DNA from: an uncultured Prevotellaceae bacterium
Lineage (GTDB): Bacteria; Bacteroidota; Bacteroidia; Bacteroidales; Bacteroidaceae
Direction: 5' to 3'
NCBI GenBank assembly: GCA_902774795.1
Contig: CACYKA010000013.1
Span: 1 to 54,936, forward strand
Length of the DNA stretch: 54,936 nt
Shown: piece by piece, positions 25,081 to 35,926 of the stretch
Position numbering within the stretch: the stretch's first letter is position 1
Layout: the number at the start of each line of letters is the position of its first letter
Notes under the pieces: model-generated
The model's input: only the letters and a program-made list of their open reading frames with translations
The model's database searches: none
Told to the model about the DNA's origin: nothing
Made by a program: the position numbers and the translations under genes

Positions 25081-28000
25081 ATGACATCTAAGAAGGCAGA
25101 AAACAGAATCAATTTTGCTCGTGTGAAGAATCCGATGCCTTATCCGGATTTTCTTGACGTGCAGCTGAAATCCTTCCGCGAATTCCTGCAACTGGATACA
25201 CCTCCTGAGGAGCGTAGGAAAGATGGTCTGTATAAGGTGTTCGCTGAGAACTTCCCTATAACAGATACTCGTAATAACTATGTACTCGAGTTCCTCGACT
25301 ACTTTATTGACCCGCCACGCTATACCATAGAGGAGTGTCTAGAGTGTGGGTTGACATACAGCGTGCCTCTGAAGGCCAAGATGAAACTGTATTGTAACGA
25401 TGAGGAGCATACTGATTTCGAGACAATTATCTCTGACGTATTCCTCGGAACAATACCTTACATGACCAATAACGGCACCTTTATTATCAATGGTGCTGAG
25501 CGTGTCGTGGTTTCACAGTTGCATCGTTCTCCCGGCGTATTCTTCGGTCAGGGCGTACATGCTAACGGATCAGTACTGTATTCTGCCCGTATTATTCCTT
25601 TCAAGGGTTCATGGATAGAGTTCGCAACAGATATAAACAACGTGATGTATGCATACATCGACCGTAAGAAGAAGTTGCCAGTTACAACTCTGCTCCGTGC
25701 CATCGGATATGAAAAGGATAAGGATATTCTGAACATCTTCGACCTTGCCGAAGAGGTTAAGGTTAATAAGAAGAATCTCACCCAGCTCGTAGGTCGCAAA
25801 CTTGCTGCTCATATTATGAGAACATGGGCGGAGGATTTCGTAGATGAGGATACTGGTGAAGTAGTTTCTTTGGAGCGTAACGAAATCCTGATGCCACGTG
25901 AGACAGAGATTACGGAAGAAAATATCCAGGACATCCTTGACAGCGAGCAATCATCTATCCTTGTACATAAGGATGAAGAGACTGCAGCAAAGTATGATAT
26001 CATTTTCAATACTCTTGCAAAGGATACAGCAAATTCAGAAAAAGAGGCAGTTTATTATATCTACCGTCAGTTGCGCAATGCAGACCCTGCAGATGAGGCA
26101 AGCGCACGTGAGGTGATACAGAATCTGTTCTTCTCTGATAAGAGATACGATTTGGGCGAGGTAGGACGCTATCGTATTAACAAGAAACTGAGCCTCAATA
26201 CCAGTATGGATGTCCGTACTCTTACCAATGAGGACATTATTGAGATTATAAAATATCTCATAAACCTTATTAACAGTAATGCTACTGTTGATGATATTGA
26301 CCACCTCTCCAACCGTCGTGTTCGTACCGTGGGTGAGCAGTTGGCAAATCAGTTCTCTATTGGCTTGAGTCGTATGAGCCGTACTATCCGCGAGCGTATG
26401 AACGTTCGTGACAATGAGGTATTCACTCCTGCCGATTTGATTAATGCAAAGACTATATCAAGCGTCATAAACTCATTCTTCGGTACCAACCCGTTGAGCC
26501 AGTTCATGGACCAGACAAACCCTCTTGCTGAGGTGACCCATAAGCGTCGTCTTTCAGCACTCGGTCCTGGCGGTCTGTCTCGTGAGCGTGCTGGCTTTGA
26601 GGTGCGTGACGTGCACTATACACACTATGGTCGTCTCTGTCCTATTGAGTCACCTGAAGGACCTAACATCGGTCTTATCTCGTCACTCTGTATGTATGCT
26701 CAGATTAACGACCTTGGATTTATTGAGACTCCATACCGTAAGGTTAAGGATAGCGTGGTTGATCTTGATAATGATCACGTTGTATATCTTACCGCAGAGG
26801 AGGAGGAGAACCATATTATCGGTCAGGGTAATGCTCCGCTGAACGATGACGGTACATTCATTAGAGCCGTTGTCAAGTGCCGTGAGAATGCCGACTTCCC
26901 TGTCGTGCCCCCATCACAGGTCGATCATATGGACGTATCTCCACAGCAGATAGCTTCTGTTTCGGCTGGTCTTATTCCTTTCTTGGAGCACGATGACGGT
27001 CACCGTGCACTGATGGGATGTAACATGATGCGTCAGGCTGTGCCTCTGCTTCACAATGATGCACCTATCGTTGGTACAGGTTTGGAGCGTCAGGTATGTG
27101 AGGACTCACGTACAATGATTACTGCTGAAGGTGAAGGAGTTATAGAATATGTTGATGCAACAACCATACGTATTCTCTATGACCGCACAGAAGACGAAGA
27201 CTTCGTAAGCTTTGAGCCTGCAGTCAAGGAATATCGTATTCCGAAGTTCCGCCGCACGAACCAGAACATGGTTATCGACCTTCGTCCTATATGTGAAAAA
27301 GGTCAGCGTGTAAAAGCTGGTGATATTCTTACAGAGGGATATGCAACAGAGAACGGAGAACTGGCACTTGGCCGTAACCTTCTTGTCGCATACATGCCTT
27401 GGAAAGGTTACAACTATGAGGATGCAATCGTTCTTTCTGAGCGTATCGTTCGTGACGATGTGCTGACATCTGTTCATGTAGATGAGTATTCTCTTGACGT
27501 TCGTGAAACAAAGCGTGGTATGGAGGAACTCACAGCAGATATTCCTAATGTCTCAGAGGATGCAACAAAAGACCTTGATGAGAATGGTATCATTCGTATA
27601 GGTGCTCGTGTTGTACCTGGTGATATCATGATAGGTAAGATTTCTCCTAAGGGTGAGAGTGATCCTTCTCCAGAAGAGAAACTCCTGCGTGCTATCTTCG
27701 GTGACAAGGCCGGTGATGTAAAGGATTCTTCTCTCAAGGCTAATCCTTCTCTTTCAGGTGTTGTTATTGACAAGAAACTGTTCTCTCGTTCTGTCAAGAC
27801 ACGTGAGTCAAAGAAACAGGATAAGATTATCCTTGCAAAGATTGATCAGGAATATAAGGCTAAGACTGATGACCTGAAGGAAATCCTGATAGAGAAACTG
27901 ATGACACTTACTAAGGGCAAGACTTGTCAGGGTATCAAGGATTATACTAATGCAGAGGTAATTACCAAAGGCAGCAAATTCACTCCTGCTATGCTCGCAA

Positions 28001-28893
28001 ATCTTGAGTATGATGGTGTGCAGTCAAATAAGTGGACAGGTGATTCACATACTGACGCAATGATTCAGAAACTCATAATGAATTACATCAAGAAGTACAA
28101 GCAACTTGATGCAGAGCTCAAGCGTCAGAAGTTTGCTGTGACAATTGGTGATGACCTGCCAAGCGGTGTGCTTCAGATGGCTAAGGTATATATTGCCAAG
28201 AAACGTAAGATTGGTGTCGGTGATAAGCTTGCCGGCCGTCACGGTAACAAGGGTATTGTATCCAAGGTGGTACGTCAGGAGGATATGCCGTTCCTGGAGG
28301 ACGGACGTCCTGTGGATCTTGTACTGAACCCATTGGGTGTGCCTTCACGTATGAATCTGGGACAGATTTTTGAAGCCGTGCTTGGTGCAGCAGGAAAGCG
28401 TTTGGGTGTTAAGTTTGCTACTCCTATTTTCGATGGTGCAAAACTTGAAGACCTCAACGAATGGACAGACAAGGCCGGACTGCCACGCTATTGTTCCACA
28501 CACCTTTATGACGGTGAAACCGGTGAAATGTTCGACCAGCCGGCTACAGTGGGCGTAACATACTTCCTCAAACTCGGACACATGGTAGAGGATAAGATGC
28601 ATGCACGTTCTATCGGCCCATACTCTCTTATTACACAGCAGCCGCTTGGTGGTAAGGCACAGTTTGGTGGTCAGCGTTTCGGAGAAATGGAGGTCTGGGC
28701 TATTGAGGCATTCGGCGCCAGCCATGTGCTGCAGGAGATTCTGACCGTGAAGTCTGATGATGTGACCGGACGCTCTAAGAGCTATGAGGCTATTGTCAAG
28801 GGTGACAACCTTCCAACGCCGGGAATACCAGAGTCTCTCAATGTGCTTCTCCATGAACTGCGTGGTCTTGGACTTAGTGTAACATTGGATTAA
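25081..28893 (+). CDS. rpoB: RNA polymerase beta subunit
   Basis: The 1270-aa beta subunit has family-typical length and motifs. The rifampicin-binding cluster (about 470-500: [23 protein letters not shown]) carries the sensitive-type residues Asp, His, Ser and Leu at the classic resistance positions. Further motifs are [15 protein letters not shown], the C-terminal [12 protein letters not shown] and the flap/clamp region ending in [12 protein letters not shown]. It is 120 bp after rplL behind two stem-loops and 35 bp before rpoC. Confidence 0.99.
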   Translation: MTSKKAENRINFARVKNPMPYPDFLDVQLKSFREFLQLDTPPEERRKDGLYKVFAENFPITDTRNNYVLEFLDYFIDPPRYTIEECLECGLTYSVPLKAKMKLYCNDEEHTDFETIISDVFLGTIPYMTNNGTFIINGAERVVVSQLHRSPGVFFGQGVHANGSVLYSARIIPFKGSWIEFATDINNVMYAYIDRKKKLPVTTLLRAIGYEKDKDILNIFDLAEEVKVNKKNLTQLVGRKLAAHIMRTWAEDFVDEDTGEVVSLERNEILMPRETEITEENIQDILDSEQSSILVHKDEETAAKYDIIFNTLAKDTANSEKEAVYYIYRQLRNADPADEASAREVIQNLFFSDKRYDLGEVGRYRINKKLSLNTSMDVRTLTNEDIIEIIKYLINLINSNATVDDIDHLSNRRVRTVGEQLANQFSIGLSRMSRTIRERMNVRDNEVFTPADLINAKTISSVINSFFGTNPLSQFMDQTNPLAEVTHKRRLSALGPGGLSRERAGFEVRDVHYTHYGRLCPIESPEGPNIGLISSLCMYAQINDLGFIETPYRKVKDSVVDLDNDHVVYLTAEEEENHIIGQGNAPLNDDGTFIRAVVKCRENADFPVVPPSQVDHMDVSPQQIASVSAGLIPFLEHDDGHRALMGCNMMRQAVPLLHNDAPIVGTGLERQVCEDSRTMITAEGEGVIEYVDATTIRILYDRTEDEDFVSFEPAVKEYRIPKFRRTNQNMVIDLRPICEKGQRVKAGDILTEGYATENGELALGRNLLVAYMPWKGYNYEDAIVLSERIVRDDVLTSVHVDEYSLDVRETKRGMEELTADIPNVSEDATKDLDENGIIRIGARVVPGDIMIGKISPKGESDPSPEEKLLRAIFGDKAGDVKDSSLKANPSLSGVVIDKKLFSRSVKTRESKKQDKIILAKIDQEYKAKTDDLKEILIEKLMTLTKGKTCQGIKDYTNAEVITKGSKFTPAMLANLEYDGVQSNKWTGDSHTDAMIQKLIMNYIKKYKQLDAELKRQKFAVTIGDDLPSGVLQMAKVYIAKKRKIGVGDKLAGRHGNKGIVSKVVRQEDMPFLEDGRPVDLVLNPLGVPSRMNLGQIFEAVLGAAGKRLGVKFATPIFDGAKLEDLNEWTDKAGLPRYCSTHLYDGETGEMFDQPATVGVTYFLKLGHMVEDKMHARSIGPYSLITQQPLGGKAQFGGQRFGEMEVWAIEAFGASHVLQEILTVKSDDVTGRSKSYEAIVKGDNLPTPGIPESLNVLLHELRGLGLSVTLD

Positions 28894-28928
28894 TTTATTC
28901 AATTTGTCAATCTGTAAATACCTAGAAT

Positions 28929-31900
28929 ATGGCTTTTAAGAAAGAAAATAAAATAAAGAATAACTTCACCAAGATTACTATTGGTCTGGCTTCTCCAGAA
29001 GAAATTCTTGAGAATTCATATGGTGAGGTTACTAAGCCTGAAACCATAAACTACCGCACTTATAAGCCTGAGCGCGATGGTCTTTTCTGCGAGAAGATTT
29101 TTGGTCCTACTAAGGATTTTGAATGTGCTTGTGGAAAATATAAGCGTATCCGCTATAAGGGCATTGTCTGCGACCGTTGTGGTGTTGAGGTAACTGAAAA
29201 GAAGGTACGTCGTGAGCGTGCAGGACACATTGAACTTGTTGTTCCTGTTGCTCATATATGGTATTTCCGTTCTTTGCCAAATAAGATAGGATACCTTCTC
29301 GGTATACCTACAAAGAAACTGGAGAGTGTCATCTACTATGAGAGATATGTTGTTATCCAGCCTGGAAAACTTGCTGGTGCAAAGGATGAGAGCGGTGAGG
29401 AACTGAATGGCTCACATCGTCTTGATTTCATCACAGAGGAAGAGTATATCGACATAGTTGATAACCGCCTTGGTGCATCCAACTACAATCTTGAGGATAG
29501 CGATCCGAAGAAGTTCATTGCCAAGATGGGTGCTGTTGCAATCTATGAGCTTCTTGCTAACCTTGATTTGGACGCTCTATCATACGAGTTGCGCGATCAG
29601 GCAAGTAATGAGGGCTCTGTACAGCGTAAGACTGAGGCCCTGAAGCGTCTGCAGGTTGTCGAGGCTTTCCGTTCAAGTCGTGGAGAAGACGGTACAAAGA
29701 ACCGTCCGGAATGGATGATTATGAAGATTCTTCCTGTCACACCACCGGAACTTCGTCCTCTCGTACCATTGGATGGTGGACGTTTCGCCACATCAGACCT
29801 TAATGACCTCTATCGTCGAGTTATTATACGTAATAACCGTCTGAAGAGGCTAATGGAAATTCATGCCCCAGAGGTTATTTTGCGTAATGAGAAGCGTATG
29901 CTTCAGGAGGCTGTTGATTCTCTCTTCGACAATTCTCGCAAGAGCAGTGCTGTTAAGAGCGAGAGCAATCGTCCGTTGAAGTCTCTCTCTGACTCTCTGA
30001 AGGGTAAGGCTGGACGTTTCCGTCAGAACCTTCTCGGTAAGCGTGTTGACTATTCTGCACGTTCCGTTATCGTCGTAGGTCCCGAACTGAATATGGGTGA
30101 GTGTGGCTTGCCGAAGCTTATGGCAGCAGAACTTTATAAGCCATTCATTATCCGCAAACTCATAGAGCGCGGTATAGTGAAGACTGTTAAGAGTGCAAAG
30201 CGTATTGTTGACCGCAGGGAGCCGATAATCTATGACATCCTTGAGAATGTCATGAAGGGACATCCTGTTCTCTTGAACCGTGCTCCAACACTTCACCGTC
30301 TTGGTATACAGGCTTTCCAGCCAAAACTCATTGAAGGAAAGGCTATTCAACTTCATCCATTGGCATGTACGGCGTTCAATGCTGACTTCGATGGTGACCA
30401 GATGGCTGTACACCTTCCATTGTCAAACGAGGCAATACTGGAAGCACAGTTGTTGATGCTTCAGAGCCATAACATTCTGAATCCTGCAAATGGTGCTCCT
30501 ATTACCGTACCTTCACAGGATATGGTACTCGGACTTTACTACATCACAAAGATGCGTCCGGGAGCAAAGGGTGAAGGACTGACATTCTATGGTCCGGAAG
30601 AGGCTATCATTGCATATAACGAGAAACGCTGTGACCTCCATGCACCTGTTAAGGTGATGGTTAACGATATTGTTGAAGGAGAGCCTGTTCGCCACATGGT
30701 GGAGACTTCTGTTGGACGTGTTATCGTCAACAATATTATTCCTGATGAGGTGGGGTATGTAAATACCATCATTTCCAAGAAGTCACTTCGTGACATCATT
30801 CAGAATGTCATCAACCTCGTAGGTTTTGCCCGTGCATGTACATTCCTCGATGGAATCAAGAACTTGGGTTATCGTATGGCATATCTTGCCGGTCTTTCAT
30901 TCAACCTTGATGATATCATCATTCCACCAGAGAAGGATGAACTTATCAATAAGGGTAATGAGGAGGTACAGCAGATTACCGATAACTATAACATGGGCTT
31001 TATCACAGATACCGAGCGTTACAATCAGGTTATTGATACATGGACACATGTCAACAATGATATAGGTAATATCCTGCTTAAGGAGATGACAGAGGCAGAC
31101 CAGGGATTCAATGCCGTATTCATGATGCTTGACTCTGGTGCCCGTGGTTCTAAGGACCAGATTAAGCAGCTTTCAGGTATCCGTGGTCTGATGTCAAAGC
31201 CTCAGAAGGCTGGTGCTGATGATCGTCCTACCATTGAGAACCCGATTCTGTCGAACTTCAAGGAAGGTATGTCTGTGCTGGAGTACTTCATCGCATCTCA
31301 CGGTGCGCGTAAGGGTCTGGCAGATACCGCTATGAAGACTGCCGATGCAGGTTATCTGACACGTCGTCTTGTTGACGTTTCTCACGATGTTATCATCAAT
31401 GAGGATGACTGTGGTACTCTCCGTGGCCTCTCATGCTCGGCTTTGAAGAATGGTGATGATGTAATATCTTCTCTGTATGACCGTATTCTTGGTCGTGTCA
31501 GCGTTCATGACATCATCAATCCTCATACCAACAAGATTATCTGTCCTGCAGGCGAAGAGATTAACGAGGCTCGCGCTAAGGAGATAGAGGATGCTGGTAT
31601 TGAAACTGTTGAGATACGTTCAGTACTTACTTGCGAAAGCCGTCAGGGTGTATGTAAGAAGTGTTATGGACGTAACCTTGCTACACAGCGCATGGTACAG
31701 AAGGGTGAGGCTGTCGGCGTCATCGCTGCACAGGCTATCGGTGAGCCAGGAACTCAGCTTACTCTGCGTACTTTCCACGCCGGTGGTATTGCCGGTAATG
31801 CTGCTGCCAATGCATCTGTAAAGTGCAGAGCGGTTGAGGCTAAGGTAGAGTTTGATGAGTTGCGTACTGTTCCTTTCATAGATAAGAGTGAGGGTGGAAG

Positions 31901-33257
31901 TGTAGAGTGCGAGATGGTAGTAAGCCGTCTGACGGAGTGCCGTTTCGTTGATACCAACACAGGTATTATACTCTCTAACGTTCCTGTTCCTTACGGTTCT
32001 TCTCTGTTCTTTAAGAACGGTGATATCGTCAAGAAGGGCGACATTATAGCACGATGGGATCCGTTTAATGCTGTCATCGTGTCTGAGTTCGGCGGCAAGG
32101 TACGTATCAAGGACTTCGTTGAAGGTGTTACCTATAAGGCTGAGACGGATGATTCTACTGGTATGACTGAGAAGATTATCATAGAATCAAAGGATCGCTC
32201 TATGATTCCTACTGTTGAAATCGTCGATGAGACTGGTCAGGTGGTAGCTACTTATAACCTGCCTGTTGATGGTCACGTAGTAGTTGAGAACGGTCAGAAG
32301 ATTGCTACTGGTGAAACCGTAGTAAAGATTCCACGTACAGTAGGTCGTGCAGGTGATATCACCGGTGGTCTGCCACGTGTGACAGAGCTCTTCGAGGCAC
32401 GTAACCCAAGCAACCCTGCTGTCGTATCAGAAATCGATGGCGAGGTAACAATGGGACCATTGAAGCGTGGTAACCGTGAGATAACCATTACGTCTAAGTC
32501 TGGTGAACAGCGTAAGTATCTTGTGCCATTGTCTAAGCAGTTGCTTGTTCAAGAACATGATGCCGTTCGTGCGGGTACACCTCTTTCTGCAGGTGTAATC
32601 ACTCTGAATGATATTCTTCAGATCAGGGGTCTTACCGCTGTACAGGAGTATATCGTAAATGAGGTACAGGACGTATATCGTCTGCAGGGTGTGAAGATTA
32701 ACGACAAGCACTTTGAGATTATTGTACGTCAGATGATGCGTAAGGTACAGATTAATGACCCAGGTGATACTATCTTCCTTGAGAGTGATGTTGTGGATAA
32801 GCTCGATTTCACCGAGGAGAACGATCGTATCTGGGGCAAGAAGGTTGTCATCGATGCTGGCGATTCTGAGAACTTCCATAAGGGACAGATTGTAAGTGCC
32901 CGCAAGCTTCGTGACGAGAATGCCTTCCTGCAGCGTCATGACCTCAAGAGGGTTACCGTACGTGATGCCGTTCCTGCTACATCTACACAGATACTGCAGG
33001 GTATCACACGTGCAGCCCTTCAGACGAAGAGCTTCATGTCTGCTGCATCGTTCCAGGAGACAACGAAAGTCCTGAACGAGGCTGCTGTACGTCGTAAGGT
33101 TGACTACTTACAGGGAATGAAGGAGAACGTTATCTGCGGACATCTGATTCCAGCTGGTACAGGTCTGCGCGAATTCGAAAAGATTATAGTAGGTTCGCGC
33201 GAAGAGATGGACCGCCGTTCAATGAGCCGTCAAAACGTTTTCGAATATAGAAACTAA
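28929..33257 (+). CDS. rpoC: RNA polymerase beta' subunit
   Basis: The 1442-aa catalytic subunit has the N-terminal zinc ribbon (CACGKYKRI then CDRCG, about 66-84), the active-site triad [12 protein letters not shown] (about 483-494), the bridge/trigger region with [14 protein letters not shown] and a second cysteine set around [13 protein letters not shown]. The end ([20 protein letters not shown]) is canonical. Its stop codon lies inside a stem shared with the convergent downstream gene. Confidence 0.99.
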   Translation: MAFKKENKIKNNFTKITIGLASPEEILENSYGEVTKPETINYRTYKPERDGLFCEKIFGPTKDFECACGKYKRIRYKGIVCDRCGVEVTEKKVRRERAGHIELVVPVAHIWYFRSLPNKIGYLLGIPTKKLESVIYYERYVVIQPGKLAGAKDESGEELNGSHRLDFITEEEYIDIVDNRLGASNYNLEDSDPKKFIAKMGAVAIYELLANLDLDALSYELRDQASNEGSVQRKTEALKRLQVVEAFRSSRGEDGTKNRPEWMIMKILPVTPPELRPLVPLDGGRFATSDLNDLYRRVIIRNNRLKRLMEIHAPEVILRNEKRMLQEAVDSLFDNSRKSSAVKSESNRPLKSLSDSLKGKAGRFRQNLLGKRVDYSARSVIVVGPELNMGECGLPKLMAAELYKPFIIRKLIERGIVKTVKSAKRIVDRREPIIYDILENVMKGHPVLLNRAPTLHRLGIQAFQPKLIEGKAIQLHPLACTAFNADFDGDQMAVHLPLSNEAILEAQLLMLQSHNILNPANGAPITVPSQDMVLGLYYITKMRPGAKGEGLTFYGPEEAIIAYNEKRCDLHAPVKVMVNDIVEGEPVRHMVETSVGRVIVNNIIPDEVGYVNTIISKKSLRDIIQNVINLVGFARACTFLDGIKNLGYRMAYLAGLSFNLDDIIIPPEKDELINKGNEEVQQITDNYNMGFITDTERYNQVIDTWTHVNNDIGNILLKEMTEADQGFNAVFMMLDSGARGSKDQIKQLSGIRGLMSKPQKAGADDRPTIENPILSNFKEGMSVLEYFIASHGARKGLADTAMKTADAGYLTRRLVDVSHDVIINEDDCGTLRGLSCSALKNGDDVISSLYDRILGRVSVHDIINPHTNKIICPAGEEINEARAKEIEDAGIETVEIRSVLTCESRQGVCKKCYGRNLATQRMVQKGEAVGVIAAQAIGEPGTQLTLRTFHAGGIAGNAAANASVKCRAVEAKVEFDELRTVPFIDKSEGGSVECEMVVSRLTECRFVDTNTGIILSNVPVPYGSSLFFKNGDIVKKGDIIARWDPFNAVIVSEFGGKVRIKDFVEGVTYKAETDDSTGMTEKIIIESKDRSMIPTVEIVDETGQVVATYNLPVDGHVVVENGQKIATGETVVKIPRTVGRAGDITGGLPRVTELFEARNPSNPAVVSEIDGEVTMGPLKRGNREITITSKSGEQRKYLVPLSKQLLVQEHDAVRAGTPLSAGVITLNDILQIRGLTAVQEYIVNEVQDVYRLQGVKINDKHFEIIVRQMMRKVQINDPGDTIFLESDVVDKLDFTEENDRIWGKKVVIDAGDSENFHKGQIVSARKLRDENAFLQRHDLKRVTVRDAVPATSTQILQGITRAALQTKSFMSAASFQETTKVLNEAAVRRKVDYLQGMKENVICGHLIPAGTGLREFEKIIVGSREEMDRRSMSRQNVFEYRN

Positions 33258-33278
33258 GCTGTATTGACTACAGCTTAG
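33254..33278. terminator. Bidirectional terminator holding two stop codons
   Basis: CTAAGCTGTA (33254-33263) and TACAGCTTAG (33269-33278) form a perfect 10-bp stem. The rpoC stop (TAA, 33255-33257) is in the left arm, and the stop of the convergent ligase gene (TAG on minus, 33270-33268) is at the loop and right arm. A T-rich stretch follows on the plus strand. Confidence 0.7.
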
Positions 33279-35778
33279 CATTTATTTCGCTTTGAACTAA
33301 TGCTGCCAGTTCCTCATAGGAGTTGGCGGCATTTGGTTTTATAAGGGGTAGGTATTCAACAGAGATATGATGTGGTGTAGGCAACATGCGGCCTCTTGGT
33401 AACGCATTGAAGGCACCCTTTATGCATACTGGCAGAATGGGCACATTCAACTCCTTTGACAGGATGGCAAATGTTTTGTGGAAAGTGTTCATTGCTCCAT
33501 CGTGAGTGCGCTTTCCTTCTGGGAAGATGACGATGCTCTTTCCCTGCTTCAGTACCTCTGCCATTTTGAGTATGGAGTTCTTCAAGTTCTTGCGTTCCAT
33601 CAGGATGATGTTGTGGCGGCCGGCAAAGCGTCTCCTTATTGAGCCTTGCACGTGTTCCTCTGTAGCATAGAAATAATATTCCCTTATCTGCTGTGCTGTC
33701 AAACCTGTTACAACCAGCGGACCATCAATAAAACTCTGATGATTAGGTGCCATGATAACAGGACCATGAGCAGGAATATTCTCTTTTCCGATTATTGTGA
33801 GGCGATTGTTAAACTTCAGATAGGATTTGAATAGCTTTGCAACAAGAATATGTGAAGAGGAAGTCGACGGCAGAACGAGATTACTGGATTCGCTTAGCAT
33901 GATGTCGTGCCAGTTTATGGAACCAACATTTTTCTCTTCGTGTCGTTCTCCACTTTGTTGTTTGCATTTTTCTGCTATTGCAGCCATATCCTTAAATCCA
34001 GCCATTTCATCGGCATCTATAGTGATGCCAAATCTTTCTTCGATGAAGCTTTGCAGTCCGACTTTATCAAGGCTGTCGAAAGCCAGGTCTGTCTCTATGT
34101 GGCTGTTTGCCTTGATAGCGATATGTTTTTCCTCAAAGATATATTTTGCTATGACATCCAATTCCTTGTTATCTGGGAATTCAGGAACCTCTACCTTCTT
34201 TGGGGCAACATCGCCGCCTTTGTTCTCAAGAATGTCCTTGAGCTTGAATCTCTGTAGCTTTTCCAGTTTTGTTCTTGGAAGGTCTCCGTTGAAGATAAAG
34301 ATATTCATTATCTTCTTATAGTTCTCTACGCTTCTGTTGTAGGGTTGTATGACGTTCTCCTTGATAAAATCCTCGGTTGCATCGGCCCTTTGCGGCACTA
34401 TTATCGCCCAAAGCGCATCATCCTTCTCCGTAACAGCAGCCTCTTTTACGTAGGTGTCGTACTTCTCTAACTGGAATTCTATTTCGTTAGGCTGTACGTT
34501 CTTACCGTTTGACAGGACTATGATTTCCTTCTTTCTTCCTGTGATGGTGACTCTTCCTTCTTCGTCAAGACTTGCCAGGTCTCCTGTATGCAGGAAGCCG
34601 TCTTTGTCTATTACATCAGCAGTCTCTTCAGGTCGGTTGTAATATCCCAGCATTAGGTTCCTGCCTCGTGCACACAGTTCATCATCCACGATTTTCACCT
34701 CTACAGAAGGTAGCGGCTTTCCGCTGCAGCCAGGAATGTAGTCTCCAGGGCGTGTAAATGAGATGATAGGTGCAGTCTCAGTCATGCCGTAGCCTTCAAG
34801 CACTTCGAGGCCGAGGGTCTTAAGTCCGTTACCAATCTCCGTATCAAGGGCTGCACCACCTGATACGCAGTAATCCAAGTGTCCGCCCATCTTCTTGTGT
34901 ACACTTTGGAAGATAAATCTTGAGAATGACTGATTGTTGACTGAAGCACACAGCGAGAAGAGTGCGCGAGTTATGAAACTTGCATCGATTTTCTTCTTTA
35001 TACCATAATATAATGTCTGCCACAGGCGAGGCACACCAATCATGATGGCAATCTTGCCCTTGCACAGCATATTCATGATGTCAGGTCCTGAGAGGGTAGG
35101 GCATATTGCGACGCCTCCTCCTCTTGTGATGGGGGCAATGAGGCATCCCATCAGAGGCAGGATATGGTGTACAGGCAGCAGTATGAGAGTCCGTCGCTCC
35201 GTAGAGAAGATGGGGACTTCGTCGGCTACGCCGCTGATGTTAGCTTCCAGGTTGTCGTATGACAGCATCACACCCTTCGGAGAACCAGTAGTGCCTGATG
35301 TGTAAATAATGAGGCAGGGCTTGTCTTTGTCGCCTTCAAAAACCATTTCTTTAATTGCCTCCGGCTGAGAGTTGCCTGCGCTCTTGTCTTCCAGATTCAT
35401 CAAAGCCATCTCATGTCCCACCTGTGCTATGGCCTCTTTTGCTACTTCGGCAGTATTCTCTGATACCCAGATGGCACTCGGCGTGCAGTCTTTGATGATG
35501 TATGCAAGATCGCTGACGGTGCTTGTAGCATCAACAGGAACGGCGATAAGGTGTTTCTTCCAGATGCCGAAGAAAGCGTATATCCATTCTTCCCTGTTCT
35601 CTGAGAAGATGATAATCCTTTCAGCATATTTGTCAGCGGTGTCCTTCTGGCTTGCTGCTGTTTCTTTACTTATGTTCAATTTCTCCGCATACTCAGTTAT
35701 GCGTTGCATCATCTCAGCATAACTCACTTCATGCTCTGGAGTGATAATTGCCGCCTTGTGGAAATCCTTTATCGTCAT
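33268..35778 (-). CDS. AMP-dependent acyl ligase / acyl carrier / acyltransferase fusion
   Basis: Three activities are joined in one 836-aa protein. Residues ~1-545 are an adenylate-forming acyl-CoA/acyl-ACP ligase with IYTSGTTGSPKGVMLSY (about 158), GYGMTET and HTGDLASLDEEGRVTITGRKK. Residues ~545-625 form an acyl carrier domain with the phosphopantetheine serine in LAFDSLDKVG (about 570). Residues ~650-836 are a PlsC-like acyltransferase with NHQSFIDG (about 678) and FPEGKRTHDG (about 755). E. coli Aas joins ligase and acyltransferase in the opposite order. A role in activating fatty acids and loading them onto lysophospholipid is inferred. The ATG at 35778 is chosen because the open frame upstream runs into the GH5 gene and a good promoter lies just upstream. 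Confidence 0.88.
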   Translation of the reverse strand: MTIKDFHKAAIITPEHEVSYAEMMQRITEYAEKLNISKETAASQKDTADKYAERIIIFSENREEWIYAFFGIWKKHLIAVPVDATSTVSDLAYIIKDCTPSAIWVSENTAEVAKEAIAQVGHEMALMNLEDKSAGNSQPEAIKEMVFEGDKDKPCLIIYTSGTTGSPKGVMLSYDNLEANISGVADEVPIFSTERRTLILLPVHHILPLMGCLIAPITRGGGVAICPTLSGPDIMNMLCKGKIAIMIGVPRLWQTLYYGIKKKIDASFITRALFSLCASVNNQSFSRFIFQSVHKKMGGHLDYCVSGGAALDTEIGNGLKTLGLEVLEGYGMTETAPIISFTRPGDYIPGCSGKPLPSVEVKIVDDELCARGRNLMLGYYNRPEETADVIDKDGFLHTGDLASLDEEGRVTITGRKKEIIVLSNGKNVQPNEIEFQLEKYDTYVKEAAVTEKDDALWAIIVPQRADATEDFIKENVIQPYNRSVENYKKIMNIFIFNGDLPRTKLEKLQRFKLKDILENKGGDVAPKKVEVPEFPDNKELDVIAKYIFEEKHIAIKANSHIETDLAFDSLDKVGLQSFIEERFGITIDADEMAGFKDMAAIAEKCKQQSGERHEEKNVGSINWHDIMLSESSNLVLPSTSSSHILVAKLFKSYLKFNNRLTIIGKENIPAHGPVIMAPNHQSFIDGPLVVTGLTAQQIREYYFYATEEHVQGSIRRRFAGRHNIILMERKNLKNSILKMAEVLKQGKSIVIFPEGKRTHDGAMNTFHKTFAILSKELNVPILPVCIKGAFNALPRGRMLPTPHHISVEYLPLIKPNAANSYEELAALVQSEINAKL

Positions 35779-35799
35779 TGTTATTGAAAAATATTTTTG

Positions 35800-35830
35800 C
35801 AAAAGTACGATTAAATTGTGATAAATGCAA
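35800..35830 (-). promoter_or_regulatory. Promoter of the ligase/acyltransferase fusion
   Basis: On the minus strand TACTTTTG (35807-35800) has TTGC at 35830-35827 with 19-bp spacing. It gives a leader of only about 15-20 nt before the ATG at 35778 and supports that start. Confidence 0.65.
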
Positions 35831-35846
35831 GAAAAAATCAAAAAAA

Positions 35847-35873
35847 TCTCCGCCAAAGGATTTCTGACGGAGA
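35847..35873 (-). terminator. Terminator of the GH5 gene
   Basis: Read on the minus strand, TCTCCGTCA (35873-35865) pairs with TGGCGGAGA (35855-35847) with one G-U pair, and a TTTTTTTGATTTTTT run follows. The wobble pair only works in minus-strand RNA, fixing the direction. Confidence 0.75.
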
Positions 35874-35926
35874 AATAAGCCCATTTTAAAGCCTCAATAA
35901 ATAATTGTACATAATAGCTAATGTAA

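Noticed and set aside
25081-28893. Rifampicin resistance
   Set aside because: The Asp, His, Ser and Leu residues at the classic resistance positions are of the sensitive type.
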